Positions 44,399 through 52,928 of a DNA stretch of 64,000 nucleotides are shown here, piece by piece (positions within the stretch are counted from its first letter, which is position 1; the number at the start of each line of letters is the position of its first letter). The stretch lies in the NCBI GenBank assembly GCA_965198185.1, contig CBDAOU010000002.1:1240001-1304000 (forward strand), given 5' to 3'. Source of the stretch: JAJECS01 sp965198185. Its GTDB lineage: Bacteria; Chloroflexota; UBA11872. The translations under genes were made by a program, and so were the position numbers. The notes beneath the pieces are model-generated. The model made no database searches and was not told where the DNA came from. It saw only the letters and a list, made by a program, of their open reading frames with translations.

Positions 44399-44927
44399 GG
44401 TGGGTTTTCGCGGGTCTCGTTTTCCCCAGATCGGACGACCCACAGGGAGTCTAGTGGACCCAAGCGAATTGGGAATTGCCCTCAGCGCTCCTCGGCTCAT
44501 TCGGACGCTCGAACGCGGCCTTGCCCCACCGGTGAACCGTGCTGACCTGCAGCGGCCGGCCCAGGGCGTTGACGAGCTGTCATCCATTGGGCCGCCGGTC
44601 TAGCGAGCCAGGCGCCGGCCGATCCACAAGCTGGCCGCCATAACGAAAACGGCCGCGATGACACCCAGAACAATTCAATCCATCACGGATCGATGTTTTG
44701 GCCGGAGCGTGCGAAGGCAGCCGATCCTGAAACATAGTCTCCAATCTCCGCTGGTCATGGTTGGCGCGATAGGACTCGAAGCTATGGCCTCGCGGATGTG
44801 AACGGCACGCTATAGCTAGCTGTACTGACCACAGAGGTGTAAGACACGGCTGACGGGCGGGAGGCCGCCGAGCGCGCCGTGTGGAAGGACTCCCACCATA
44901 GGGCTGCTCCGTCCCGCGGCAACAAGG
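44399..44927. other. Gene-poor region, no convincing feature
   Basis: About 530 bases without a supported gene. A short minus-strand stretch near 44601-44675 would encode a single hydrophobic helix (IVLGVIAAVFVMAASLWIG then RRLAR) but lacks a start codon, so it may be a remnant of a membrane protein. Otherwise nothing is seen. Confidence 0.4.
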
Positions 44928-45806
44928 TCACTCCCATACATCCAAGCCGAGCAGTTTCCTGCCCAGATCGGTCAAGACGGCAGGCGACTGGGTCCGATGT
45001 TCCCTGTCACGAGGATCGCGGGGCCAACCGGCCCCACCGCCTGACGATTTTGCTGGCCTGCGCTCCCGCCACGACTCGATGCGCAATCGCCGCAGCTCCT
45101 CGTCGTCTTCTTCCGCCGGTTGCATGGTTATGTATTGAGCCAGGCGTGGCTTGTCCGACGTGTTGTGGCCGTTTCCGTGCGCCAGCATGCGGTCCCAGAT
45201 AATCAGGTCGCCGGCTTCGCCGGCTATTCGCTTGACCTCACGTCCATCAAGGGCCGGGGACCAGGGATCGCGGTCGGCGGGCTGTGTCTTCACCCATGCG
45301 TCAAAGGCGCGGTGGAAGCCTGGAACACACTGGAAGCCGCCCTGGTTTTCCGCCGTGTCGGTCAGATACACCACCCCCTGCACCCCAAACGGAATCGTCG
45401 GGCGTGACGTGTCGACGTCCCAGTGAATCATTCCCGTATGACCCCACTCGGGCCGGTCGGCTCGTACGGGAGGCTTCATGTTGACCCGGTCGAGCGAGAC
45501 CCACAGCCTCTCGCTGCCAAGTATCTGGGTGAAGGCTTGATACACCCGTGGGTACTGCCGGTTGTCCCACATGGCCTGGTGTTGATACATCGACACCATC
45601 CCGGCCTCGGAAATCGGGGTCTGCGGATCGTTACGGTCGTACGGGGCCCACTTGTACCAGTCGTCCGGGCTGTCCGCGTCCATCTCCAGGAAGTCCCAGA
45701 TGACGTCGACGAGATTCACAAGCTGATGCTTCGGCACGGCATCAGACAGCACCACGTACCCGTGTTCTTCCCAGAACGCCAGGTCGCGTTCGCTTAGCAC
45801 CCGCAT
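44928..45806 (-). CDS. Phytanoyl-CoA dioxygenase (PhyH) family protein
   Basis: From ATG 45806 the protein is 292 residues. It starts MRVLSERDLAFWEEHGYVVL, the typical PhyH N-terminus. The iron ligands are visible as GMIHWDVDTSRP (His-x-Asp) and a distal His in MLAHGNGHNTSDKPRLAQY, where the Arg would bind 2-oxoglutarate. The family hydroxylates diverse small molecules using Fe(II) and 2-oxoglutarate. The last 50 residues are irregular (KSSGGGAGWPRDPRD) but return to a family-like end (LTDLGRKLLGLDVWE). The substrate is unknown. Confidence 0.86.
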   Translation of the reverse strand: MRVLSERDLAFWEEHGYVVLSDAVPKHQLVNLVDVIWDFLEMDADSPDDWYKWAPYDRNDPQTPISEAGMVSMYQHQAMWDNRQYPRVYQAFTQILGSERLWVSLDRVNMKPPVRADRPEWGHTGMIHWDVDTSRPTIPFGVQGVVYLTDTAENQGGFQCVPGFHRAFDAWVKTQPADRDPWSPALDGREVKRIAGEAGDLIIWDRMLAHGNGHNTSDKPRLAQYITMQPAEEDDEELRRLRIESWRERRPAKSSGGGAGWPRDPRDREHRTQSPAVLTDLGRKLLGLDVWE

Positions 45807-45941
45807 TGCATCCCACCCAGTCAAAGGCGCCGGTTCACTTTAGCGGCTCGCGCAAATACGTCTCGATCGGGCAAAGGCCGTCATAAGAGCACTCGAGCAT
45901 ACCGTCCACTAAATGCTGCCGCATGTTGGCTGGATCCGCGC

Positions 45942-47345
45942 TTACAGCCGAAGTTCCAACCGTGGCTGAAGCAGACGTTCGGGCACCTCGTTCTCGCGCA
46001 TGAATTCCACCAGCATCCGATGCATCTCCCGTGCCTTGTCAAAGTGACTCTCAATCACATTGTCGAGTTGTTCGGGATCGGATACCAGATTGTAGAGTTG
46101 AGACACCCCTGGGTCAGGGCTGTATAGCAGGCTCCAATGTCCCGCGGTGACAGTTGTGACCGGAGGGTCTTTGAGATCACGCAGAAAGTTGTCGACTGAT
46201 TGGACCGCGTCGCCCGGATTGGCGAATGGGATGCTGCTGACCACGTAGTCGCGTCCTGATCGTGTGGCGTCGCTCAGGGCAGGCGCCAGTGAGCGGCCCT
46301 GAACGAAGTCCGGAATGGCCACACCCAGCAGGTCGAGCACCGTAGGCATCGCATCGATTGCGGAACTCAAGCCGCTGTGTACCCCGGGAGACACCCCAGG
46401 AGCACGGATCAGGAGCGGCAAATGAACCAATTCCTCGAAGAGCGGAGAGTAGCTCCACTGCGAACCCAGTTCGTCATATGGCCGAAGCGTTCCGTCCGGG
46501 TACTTGTCTGAGCTCATCTTACCGAATAGGCCCCCATGCTCTCCGAAGTAGAAGCCGTGATCTGAGGTGAATATGACAGCGGTCTTGTCCGCAATCCCCA
46601 TATTCTCTACAGACCGCAGAAGCTGGCCTACCCAGGTGTCCACCATCGTGATCTCACCGCAGTACGTGGCGTGCCCTTTACGCATCTGCGCCTCTGTGTA
46701 GCCCGGCATATCATGCCAGTTGCCGTAGAGCGGGAGCACGATCTCACCATCGTACTCGGGCATGTAGATCTCTGTGTAATATGATGGGGCGTCCCAGGGC
46801 TCGTGGGGATCCCATGTGTCCACATATAGAAAGAAATCCTCTTTGTAGTGGCGCTCCAGCCACTGTATGGCAGTCATGAATGTCTTCGGCGCGTTCCTAT
46901 CCGATTCGTAGTGCCACCTATCCCTGATATCCAATGACTCATTGTGATAGCCGGGATCCGGGATCAACGACCATAGGGTGTCCTGTCCGGTGTTCATGAA
47001 GAATGTCTGGAAGCCTCGGTCGTAGTTCATTCCATCCCTGAGATAGTATGGCGTGTCCACTGAAGCCGCCGTGTGAAAGCCATGTGTGGCTAGTATCTCC
47101 GCCAGAGTGGTCACACCTGCGGGAAGTGGCTCCCAACCCATGAAGGACATCGTCCATCGCCCGGTATGATGGTCGGCCCGTGAGGGCAGGGTCGGGAATC
47201 CGGCGGAGTAGTGAGCGTCGAACCTGACCGACGCCGCCGCCAACGCGTCAAGGGAAGGTGTGCGTATGTAGGGATTTCCGTATGCGCCAACATGATCCTT
47301 GCGAAAGCTGTCGGAAACTATCCAAATGACATTCATACCAGTCAC
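45942..47345 (-). CDS. Sulfatase-fold hydrolase lacking the formylglycine Cys/Ser
   Basis: The 467-residue protein has the alkaline-phosphatase superfamily fold: NVIWIVSDSFRKDHVGAYG with metal Asp residues, LFGKMSSDKY, and VIFTSDHGFYFGEHG with the Asp-His metal pair. The sulfatase signature C/S-x-P-x-R is here T-L-P-S-R (Thr52, in AGFPTLPSRADHHTGRW). It therefore cannot form formylglycine and may use Thr as nucleophile, as phosphodiesterase-type members do. Sulfate-ester hydrolysis is thus uncertain. No signal peptide is seen. Its base composition appears less GC-rich than the left half of the window. Confidence 0.83.
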   Translation of the reverse strand: MTGMNVIWIVSDSFRKDHVGAYGNPYIRTPSLDALAAASVRFDAHYSAGFPTLPSRADHHTGRWTMSFMGWEPLPAGVTTLAEILATHGFHTAASVDTPYYLRDGMNYDRGFQTFFMNTGQDTLWSLIPDPGYHNESLDIRDRWHYESDRNAPKTFMTAIQWLERHYKEDFFLYVDTWDPHEPWDAPSYYTEIYMPEYDGEIVLPLYGNWHDMPGYTEAQMRKGHATYCGEITMVDTWVGQLLRSVENMGIADKTAVIFTSDHGFYFGEHGGLFGKMSSDKYPDGTLRPYDELGSQWSYSPLFEELVHLPLLIRAPGVSPGVHSGLSSAIDAMPTVLDLLGVAIPDFVQGRSLAPALSDATRSGRDYVVSSIPFANPGDAVQSVDNFLRDLKDPPVTTVTAGHWSLLYSPDPGVSQLYNLVSDPEQLDNVIESHFDKAREMHRMLVEFMRENEVPERLLQPRLELRL

Positions 47346-47421
47346 TTTCGCAGTTGGTTTGTTCCGGTGAGTGTATCATCGAGCATGCTACGGATTGACT
47401 TCCGCCAGGCGAAGGCCGTCA

Positions 47422-47810
47422 TTAGGGGATCGGGCCGTCCACGACTTCGTCCTGTACGTTCCCCACGGTGACGGCTTCGCTACCGCCCATGCCCTGTGCC
47501 CGGTCGGAAAACGGCGAGAAGAGTTTGTCGCTGAGTAGGAAACCTTCGACTCGTGTCGGACGGGCAAGGTCGGGAGACAGTTCCGGGTACTCCGACCGGC
47601 CGCCAACCGGGATGACGGCATCCTAGGGCTCGCGGAGCGTCGGCAGGACGTCGATCGCCTGGTGGGCTTGGGGAGACCGAATGTCGAACGTCCCGCTGGG
47701 AGGTACAGCTGCCAAGGGACGGCTTAGTGGGTGCCATTTGTCGACCCGACCACGGAGCGTTCTCAGACAGAATTGTGAAGCCGCTCGACCTCTGGACGTC
47801 CACCACTTCG
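47422..47810 (-). pseudogene. Probable coding remnant, unidentified
   Basis: In the 482-base gap between the sulfatase-like and GMC genes the minus strand has protein-like stretches in different frames. One is DIRSPQAHQAIDVLPTL. After a stop and frame change there is AVIPVGGRSEYPELSPDLA, continuing to a stop at 47422. The codon choice looks coding but the frame is broken more than once. No family was recognised. It may be a degraded gene, or chance. Confidence 0.3.
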
Positions 47811-47827
47811 GACGCCCCTGCGCCAGG

Positions 47828-49378
47828 CTAACTGCCTTTGATGAAATCGGCTGCGCGTTCCGCCATGGCAATGACCGTTAGGTTGAGATTAGCCCGGACC
47901 GTGTCGGGCATGATCGAGGCATCGACGACGCGAAGTCCGTCGACGCCGTAGACCCTCCCGTACTGGTCCACCACGGCCAACGGGTCATTCGAAGGACCCA
48001 TTTTGCAAGTGCTCGATACGTGGTGCGCGGTGATCACCTCCCGCTTCATCCAGGAGTCCAGGGCATCGTCGTCGGACAGCACGTCGTCCGGTGGTGCGAG
48101 CCGCTCCTCGACTATCTGATCGAAGGCCTCATGCCTGAACAAGCCGGCACACACCCTGACACATTCACGGAGCCGCGACCGATCGATGGGATCGTCCAGC
48201 AGGTTGAAGTCGAGATAGGGAGGTTGCCTGGGGTCGCCGGATTGGAGGCGCAACTCGCCCTGGCTGAAAGCCAGGTACAGGCACAAGCTTACGCCTATGC
48301 CTATCGGGTTCCTATGATCCAACCCCCGCATGGGATTCTCCGCCGAATAGTTGCCCATGTAGATAACCAAATCGTTCTTGAAGGACGAACCCGAGGCCGT
48401 AAACCGCAGGGTGACGGTGCCGGTCGCGACCTGGTCGGTGTTTAGTGGGAACCCTTCACGCGTCCGCCAGGCCATTGGCACATCCGGGTGATCGCGAAGA
48501 TTCCGCCCGACTCCGGGAAGATCCTGTACGACGGGTATGTCCAACTGCCGCAATTGGTCCGCGGGCCCAATACCCGACAGAGCCAGGATATGCGGCGTCC
48601 CTATGGCGCCGGCACAGAGGATGATCTCCTCGCCATAGACGGAAAACTCCTCATGACCGCTGATGACCCGCAGTCCTATCGCTCGACGGCCTTCGAAGAT
48701 GATCCCGACGACAAGGCAGTGGGGTCTGATGGTCAAACCCTTTCGATGGCGCGCCGGGTCGAGGTAGCCCATGGCCGCACTCACACGCACGCGGCCCGAG
48801 ACGTTGAAGGCAAGGGGCCCGACGCCCGTGGAGTTTGGTTGATTGTGGTCTGGGCAATCGGGGAACCCGGCGTCTCGACATGCCCGGTAAAAGGCGCGTT
48901 GTTGGGGGCCCCACTCGTCGGGCTGATACCTGCGGCAGCTTATGGGGCCATCCGAACCGTGGCTTTCATCTGCGAAATCCTGGTCCGCTTCCAACTTTCG
49001 CAGGTAGGGGAGTAGCTTCTCGTACCGCCATTCGGAGTTCCCCCATTCCGCCCATCGGTCGAAGTCCTCCGGCATTCCACGAAGAAACTGAGCGTCGTTG
49101 ATAGCGCTGGAGCCGCCCGTGACCTTTCCACGAGGGACATCGATCCAGGCCTGGTCCGTGGCTCTGGCGCGAAAATTCCAGATGTGTCCGCTATCCCAGA
49201 TTGCTTTCCCCGTCCCGTAGGCGTACTTCACCGAATCGGGCATCTGCTCCAACTCGGGATAGTCCCGTCCGGCCTCAAGAAGCAAAACCGACCGGTGACG
49301 GTCTTCCGATAGACGGGCCGCCAAGACCGAACCTGCCGATCCTGCGCCGACGACGATGTGGTCGTATTTCCGATTCAT
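47828..49378 (-). CDS. GMC family FAD oxidoreductase (choline/alcohol dehydrogenase-like)
   Basis: From ATG 49378 the product is 516 residues. It opens with YDHIVVGAGSAGSVLAARLSE (FAD motif), then VPRGKVTGGSSAINDAQFLRG (GMC signature 1) and GAIGTPHILALSGIGPADQL (signature 2). The active-site His is in TAHHVSSTCKMGP and Asn lies in TVRANLNLTVIAMAERAADF. GMC enzymes oxidise alcohols such as choline, polyols or aryl alcohols. The upstream extension to 49444 is not family-like. The terminal acceptor is unknown. Confidence 0.9.
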   Translation of the reverse strand: MNRKYDHIVVGAGSAGSVLAARLSEDRHRSVLLLEAGRDYPELEQMPDSVKYAYGTGKAIWDSGHIWNFRARATDQAWIDVPRGKVTGGSSAINDAQFLRGMPEDFDRWAEWGNSEWRYEKLLPYLRKLEADQDFADESHGSDGPISCRRYQPDEWGPQQRAFYRACRDAGFPDCPDHNQPNSTGVGPLAFNVSGRVRVSAAMGYLDPARHRKGLTIRPHCLVVGIIFEGRRAIGLRVISGHEEFSVYGEEIILCAGAIGTPHILALSGIGPADQLRQLDIPVVQDLPGVGRNLRDHPDVPMAWRTREGFPLNTDQVATGTVTLRFTASGSSFKNDLVIYMGNYSAENPMRGLDHRNPIGIGVSLCLYLAFSQGELRLQSGDPRQPPYLDFNLLDDPIDRSRLRECVRVCAGLFRHEAFDQIVEERLAPPDDVLSDDDALDSWMKREVITAHHVSSTCKMGPSNDPLAVVDQYGRVYGVDGLRVVDASIMPDTVRANLNLTVIAMAERAADFIKGS

Positions 49379-50037
49379 GCTGCTTCGCTGTCGCGATAGA
49401 GCATCCCGAACGGTCGGGTGGTCCTCAATAGAGGCCAGTATCACAGTGGCTCACAGGTCGAATCGACTCAGGGTGTGTCTTCCTCATGAAGCTTGGCCCG
49501 GCTCGGCGCCGCGAGACCTGCGGTAGCCGCAGCGTACCCCGCTGGCGACGCATGAGGCGTTTCGCTGAGTCCTCTCGCATACCCGGCATAACGCCTCAGC
49601 GAATCGTGTGACGCAGGGTGCTGACCCCCGACTCGTCGGGCGCTCCAGGTTCATTCGTCACGAAGACGGGCTCTGGGACCGAGAGCGCCAAGCCTGCATG
49701 ATGGAGAGGATGAGCACGCGCGAGCGCACGTTCCGACTGCACCGGGATACGGATCGAGAGATACCAGAAGATGCCGTGCACCCCGGCTACCGGCGGCAGT
49801 CACGACGTGATCGACCGAAAGTGTAGATGTGGAAGGCTCTACCGTCCCGCTCCGACCAACTCCGCCTCGCGCCGCGGATCCGGAGTTGGAGCCCACGCGC
49901 ATAGTGACGCGGTTGCGGCCGAGGCTTCCGGCTTCGCCCGTTGGGCATCGCCATCCCCCGGGCCATGAACTCCGCCCAAAGAGGCGGTGGCCGCAGCCGC
50001 CGAGGAGTTGTGACTGCGGTACGCATCGGCTGAAACA
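49379..50037. other. Gene-poor region, no convincing feature
   Basis: About 660 bases between the GMC gene start and the tRNA-like sequence. Several short frames exist but none has a recognisable motif or a good ribosome-binding site. The promoter of the GMC gene should lie near 49380-49480 but was not identified. Confidence 0.4.
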
Positions 50038-50113
50038 TGGTGGGCCGGGTGGAAGTCGAACCCCCGACCTTCGGACAGCCAGTCCGCCGCTCTTCCGACC
50101 GAGCTACCACCGT
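50038..50113 (-). tRNA. tRNA-like sequence, anticodon GGC (Ala) if functional; acceptor stem defective
   Basis: A 76-base minus-strand segment ends in an encoded CCA. It has a good D arm (GCTC/GAGC), an anticodon arm CGGAC-TGGCT-GTCCG placing GGC in the loop, and a T loop TTCGACT. The 5' acceptor ACGGTGG pairs poorly with CCGGCCC (three mismatches) and the T stem has one mismatch. It may be a decaying tRNA, a tRNA with an altered 5' end after recombination, or a sequence error. Confidence 0.42.
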
Positions 50114-50471
50114 TCGCCGCGGTTATCGACGGCCTGCGGCCACGCGGAACGGCCCGCCTCGCCGAAGGCCCATGCGCGGTGCCGCGCGGCACGCCGCTCC
50201 CCGGCTCGCCGTCCATGTCACCCGATATCACGGATGGGCGACAAATCGGATACCCCGCGCCCACACGGCGGGGCCGCAGCGCCGACCGGGACTCGGATTC
50301 CGTCGGGTTCGGGGCGGGTGGACTGGCGTCGGGGCATGGGCCGGGCGATGCGGGGGGGGCGATTTCCACGCCAACGGGTGATCACAGTTATGGTGTGGTC
50401 AAGCGCTGTGGCAGCCCGTTCGCCGAGCGCATCCGCCCCGACTTCGGGCGGCTGAACCTGTAAGTCTGGCG

Positions 50472-50547
50472 TGGAGCCCACACCCGGAATTGAACCGGGG
50501 ACCTCGTCCTTACCAAGAACGCGCTCTTCCAACTGAGCTATGTGGGC
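50472..50547 (-). tRNA. tRNA-Thr (anticodon GGT)
   Basis: The minus strand folds as a complete cloverleaf. The acceptor GCCCACA/TGTGGGC has seven perfect pairs with discriminator T and encoded CCA. The D arm is GCTC/GAGC, the anticodon stem CGTTC/GGACG with loop TTGGTAA gives anticodon GGT, and the T arm is CCCGG/CCGGG with loop TTCAATT. It decodes ACC/ACU threonine codons. Two decayed relatives of its 3' half lie near 41.5 and 44.3 kb. Confidence 0.93.
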
Positions 50548-50594
50548 CTAAGGCCGAGCTGCCGTTACTGGTCAACCGCGGCAGCGGCCCCGAA

Positions 50595-51059
50595 CTAGGC
50601 GTCGAGCGCTTGCACCACCTCCTCGGCGTGGTCATCCGGCGACACGTCGGGCCACACGGCGCTGACGATCCCGTCCTCATCGATGAGGAAGGTCGCACGC
50701 TGCGTGCCCATGAAGGTCCGGCCCGCCATCCTCTTCTCGACCCACACGCCGTAACCCTCGATGGCCTCGCGCTCGACATCGGCCAGCAGGGGAAAGTTGA
50801 GGTTGAACTTGCTGCTGAAGCGTTCATGTGATTCGACCGGGTCGTCGCTGACACCGAATACGGCGGTCCCGCGCTCCGCGATCTCGGACAGCCGGTCCCG
50901 AAAACCGCACGCCTCACGCGTGCAGCCCGGCGTGTCGTCGCGCGGATAGAAGAACAGCACGACCTTGCGACCCCGCTGCTCGTCGAGCCGGACGAGGCTG
51001 CCGTCGGTCGCTTGGAGCTCGAACTCGGGGGCTTGGTCGCCCACACCCGGCATCGCCAT
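50595..51059 (-). CDS. bcp: Peroxiredoxin, Bcp/PrxQ type
   Basis: From ATG 51059 the product is 154 residues, the usual length. DDTPGCTREACGFRD holds the peroxidatic Cys46 and resolving Cys51 spaced as in Bcp/PrxQ. GVSDDPVESHERFSSKFNL and RATFLIDEDGIV are family landmarks. It reduces hydrogen and organic peroxides in the cytoplasm using thioredoxin. A frame extension to 51272 is antisense to the neighbouring SDR gene start and is not believed. It is divergent from that SDR. Confidence 0.93.
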   Translation of the reverse strand: MAMPGVGDQAPEFELQATDGSLVRLDEQRGRKVVLFFYPRDDTPGCTREACGFRDRLSEIAERGTAVFGVSDDPVESHERFSSKFNLNFPLLADVEREAIEGYGVWVEKRMAGRTFMGTQRATFLIDEDGIVSAVWPDVSPDDHAEEVVQALDA

Positions 51060-51183
51060 GCGCAGAGCCCTCCTTGTATAGCGCTCCATCATCGCATCCT
51101 CTGGCGCGTGGAGCCGACCCGACAGGGCATCTATGCGACCATCGGCGCCGCCCACCCTCACCCCAACAGAAACGCTGACTCGC

Positions 51184-51960
51184 ATGAGCACTTCCGGCGC
51201 TGGCCCCTCGTTCGATCTAACCAATCGCGTAGCCCTGGTGACCGGCGGCGGTCGAGGCATCGGGCGCGGCATCGCCCTGGCGCTGGCGCACGCGGGCGCG
51301 GACGTGGTGCTGGCGGCACGCTCGCGGGATCAACTCGACGCGACGGCCGAAGAGATCGAGGGCCTGGGACGCCGGGCGCTGGCGATACCGACGAACGTGG
51401 CCGACTTGGACGAACTCGCCGCGCTGTTCGACAAGACGGACCAGGAATTCGGCCGCCTCGACATCCTCGCGAACAACGCGGGCATCGGTCTGCGCACGCC
51501 GGTGCTCGAGGTTACGCCCGAAGAGTGGGATCGGGTTCTCAACATCAACCTGCGCAGCGTGTTCTTCGCGTCGCAGTACGGGCTGCGCCTAATGGTGCGC
51601 GGCGGCTATGGCCGCATCATTAACACCGCATCGCTCACGAGCTTCCTGGGATTCAAGCCCATCTCGGTCTACGGCGCGTCGAAGGGCGGGGTGGCGCAGC
51701 TGACCAAAGCCCTCGCCGTGGAGTTCGCCGAGCAGAACATCACCGTCAACGCCATCGCGCCCGGCTACATACTCACCGACCTCACGCAGCCGCGGTACGA
51801 CGACCCTGTCTGGAGTTCCTGGATTCTGGGGCGAACTCCAATGAACCGTTGGGGCCTGCCGGAGGACTTGGCCGGAGCGGTCGTCTTCCTCGCGTCCGAG
51901 TCGGCGTCGTTCGTGAGCGGTCACGTCCTGCCAATCGACGGGGGCTGGCTGGCCGGGTAG
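51184..51960 (+). CDS. Short-chain dehydrogenase/reductase (FabG/gluconate 5-dehydrogenase-like)
   Basis: From ATG 51184 the protein is 258 residues with ALVTGGGRGIGRGIALALA (cofactor motif), NNAG (ILANNAGIGLRTPV), the catalytic Ser region NTASLTSFLG, and SVYGASKGGVAQLTKALAVE (Tyr and Lys). It ends with the conserved SGHVLPIDGGWLAG. The N-terminus (PSFDLTNRVALVTG) resembles gluconate 5-dehydrogenase and related sugar-acid SDRs. The substrate is not certain. Confidence 0.9.
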   Translation: MSTSGAGPSFDLTNRVALVTGGGRGIGRGIALALAHAGADVVLAARSRDQLDATAEEIEGLGRRALAIPTNVADLDELAALFDKTDQEFGRLDILANNAGIGLRTPVLEVTPEEWDRVLNINLRSVFFASQYGLRLMVRGGYGRIINTASLTSFLGFKPISVYGASKGGVAQLTKALAVEFAEQNITVNAIAPGYILTDLTQPRYDDPVWSSWILGRTPMNRWGLPEDLAGAVVFLASESASFVSGHVLPIDGGWLAG

Positions 51961-52060
51961 AGCGCTGCGCCGGAGGAGCCCTTCGCCGACCAACGCGGGA
52001 TCGACCGGTGGCCCGCGCTGCGTGCAGCGTGGGATGTTGATCCGCGCGCAAGTACAGACC

Positions 52061-52090
52061 GTCTGGATTCCGGGTCGAGCCCGGAATGAC
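52061..52090. repeat. Hairpin repeat copy (ATTCCGGG/CCCGGAAT)
   Basis: CTGGATTCCGGGTCGAGCCC followed by GGAATGAC forms an 8-base perfect stem with a five-base loop. It is close in sequence to the copy at 56615-56643. It lies between the convergent SDR and moaE genes and could terminate transcription. Confidence 0.65.
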
Positions 52091-52103
52091 GAAACCGGCG
52101 GGG

Positions 52104-52535
52104 CTAGCCGGCTTGCGGTCCGACGGATGCAGGCTCGATCCACACCGCGCCGTCCTGGTACCACTCCTTCTTCCAGATCGGCACGGTGGTCTTGAGCGTG
52201 TCGATGATGTAGCGGCAGGCCTCGAAGGCCTCGGCGCGGTGCGGCGCGCCGACCGAGATGACGACGCTGGCTTCGCCGATCTGGAGTTCACCAATCCGAT
52301 GCTCGATTTCCACGTCCGTGAGGGCCCAGCGCTCCTCCACCTGCCGCCCGATGCGCTCGAGCTCCTGAAGCGCCATGGGTTCGAATGCCTCGTACTCCAG
52401 CTTCACGACCGGCCGGCCGTCCATGTTGTCGCGCACGATGCCGTGGAAGGTGCAGATGCCGCCGTTTCCGGGCCGCGTCACCCGCCGGATCAGCGCGTCG
52501 GCGTCGATGGGCTCGTGTGTGAGCCTGATATTCAT
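52104..52535 (-). CDS. moaE: Molybdopterin synthase catalytic subunit MoaE
   Basis: From ATG 52535 the protein is 143 residues. It contains ICTFHGIVRDNMDGRPVVKL, LEYEAFEPMALQELERIG, SVGAPHRAEAFEACRYIID and TVPIWKKEWYQDG, where the two lysines form the active site. MoaE takes sulfur from thiocarboxylated MoaD to convert precursor Z to molybdopterin. Its ATG overlaps the moaD stop by four bases (ATGA), so the heterotetramer subunits are co-translated. Confidence 0.93.
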   Translation of the reverse strand: MNIRLTHEPIDADALIRRVTRPGNGGICTFHGIVRDNMDGRPVVKLEYEAFEPMALQELERIGRQVEERWALTDVEIEHRIGELQIGEASVVISVGAPHRAEAFEACRYIIDTLKTTVPIWKKEWYQDGAVWIEPASVGPQAG

Positions 52536-52837
52536 ACGCCCCCCGAGACCGGCGGGATCACGGCAAGCTCGTCGCCGTCCGCGAGAACGGTATCCGGCCC
52601 CACGAACTGCTGGTTGCGCGCGAACGAGACGTGATCGACGCGGCCGGCCAGCGCCGGCACTTCCTCCGCCAGCAGCTGAAACACACCACGGGCCGTCGTG
52701 CCCTCCGGGACAGATACTGCGCGCCGACGCTCGCCTGCCGCCTCGGCGACCGAGGCGAAGAGCAGGAGCGAAACGCGAATCGTCGCTCCTGCCTCCGGTG
52801 CTTCTGCGGCCGCCTGCGGCGCGGTTGAACCGCTCAT
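52532..52837 (-). CDS. moaD: Molybdopterin synthase sulfur carrier subunit MoaD
   Basis: The 101-residue product from ATG 52837 has a ubiquitin-like fold (ATIRVSLLLFASVAEAAGER, LADGDELAVIPPVSGG). It has about 20 extra N-terminal Ala/Glu-rich residues relative to E. coli MoaD. MoaD must end in Gly-Gly for adenylation and thiocarboxylation, but here one Val follows (SGGV and stop) within a run of six G residues. Either the terminal Val is removed, the protein is impaired, or the run is mis-sequenced. moaE follows directly. Confidence 0.87.
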   Translation of the reverse strand: MSGSTAPQAAAEAPEAGATIRVSLLLFASVAEAAGERRRAVSVPEGTTARGVFQLLAEEVPALAGRVDHVSFARNQQFVGPDTVLADGDELAVIPPVSGGV

Positions 52838-52928
52838 GCTTCGAGCGTAGCAATCCCGGCGCGCCGCACGAACGGCGAACTCGGTTACGGGCCTATGCGA
52901 CCATCGAGGCGATCCCAGCCGCCAGGCG

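Noticed and set aside
50345..50365. Run of eight G residues
   Set aside because: It could be a phase-variation tract, but it lies in no gene or recognisable promoter.
49829..50455. 208-codon plus-strand frame with GGSRTPDLR-like text
   Set aside because: Such text arises from translating the antisense of tRNA-like sequence; it is a known type of false gene.
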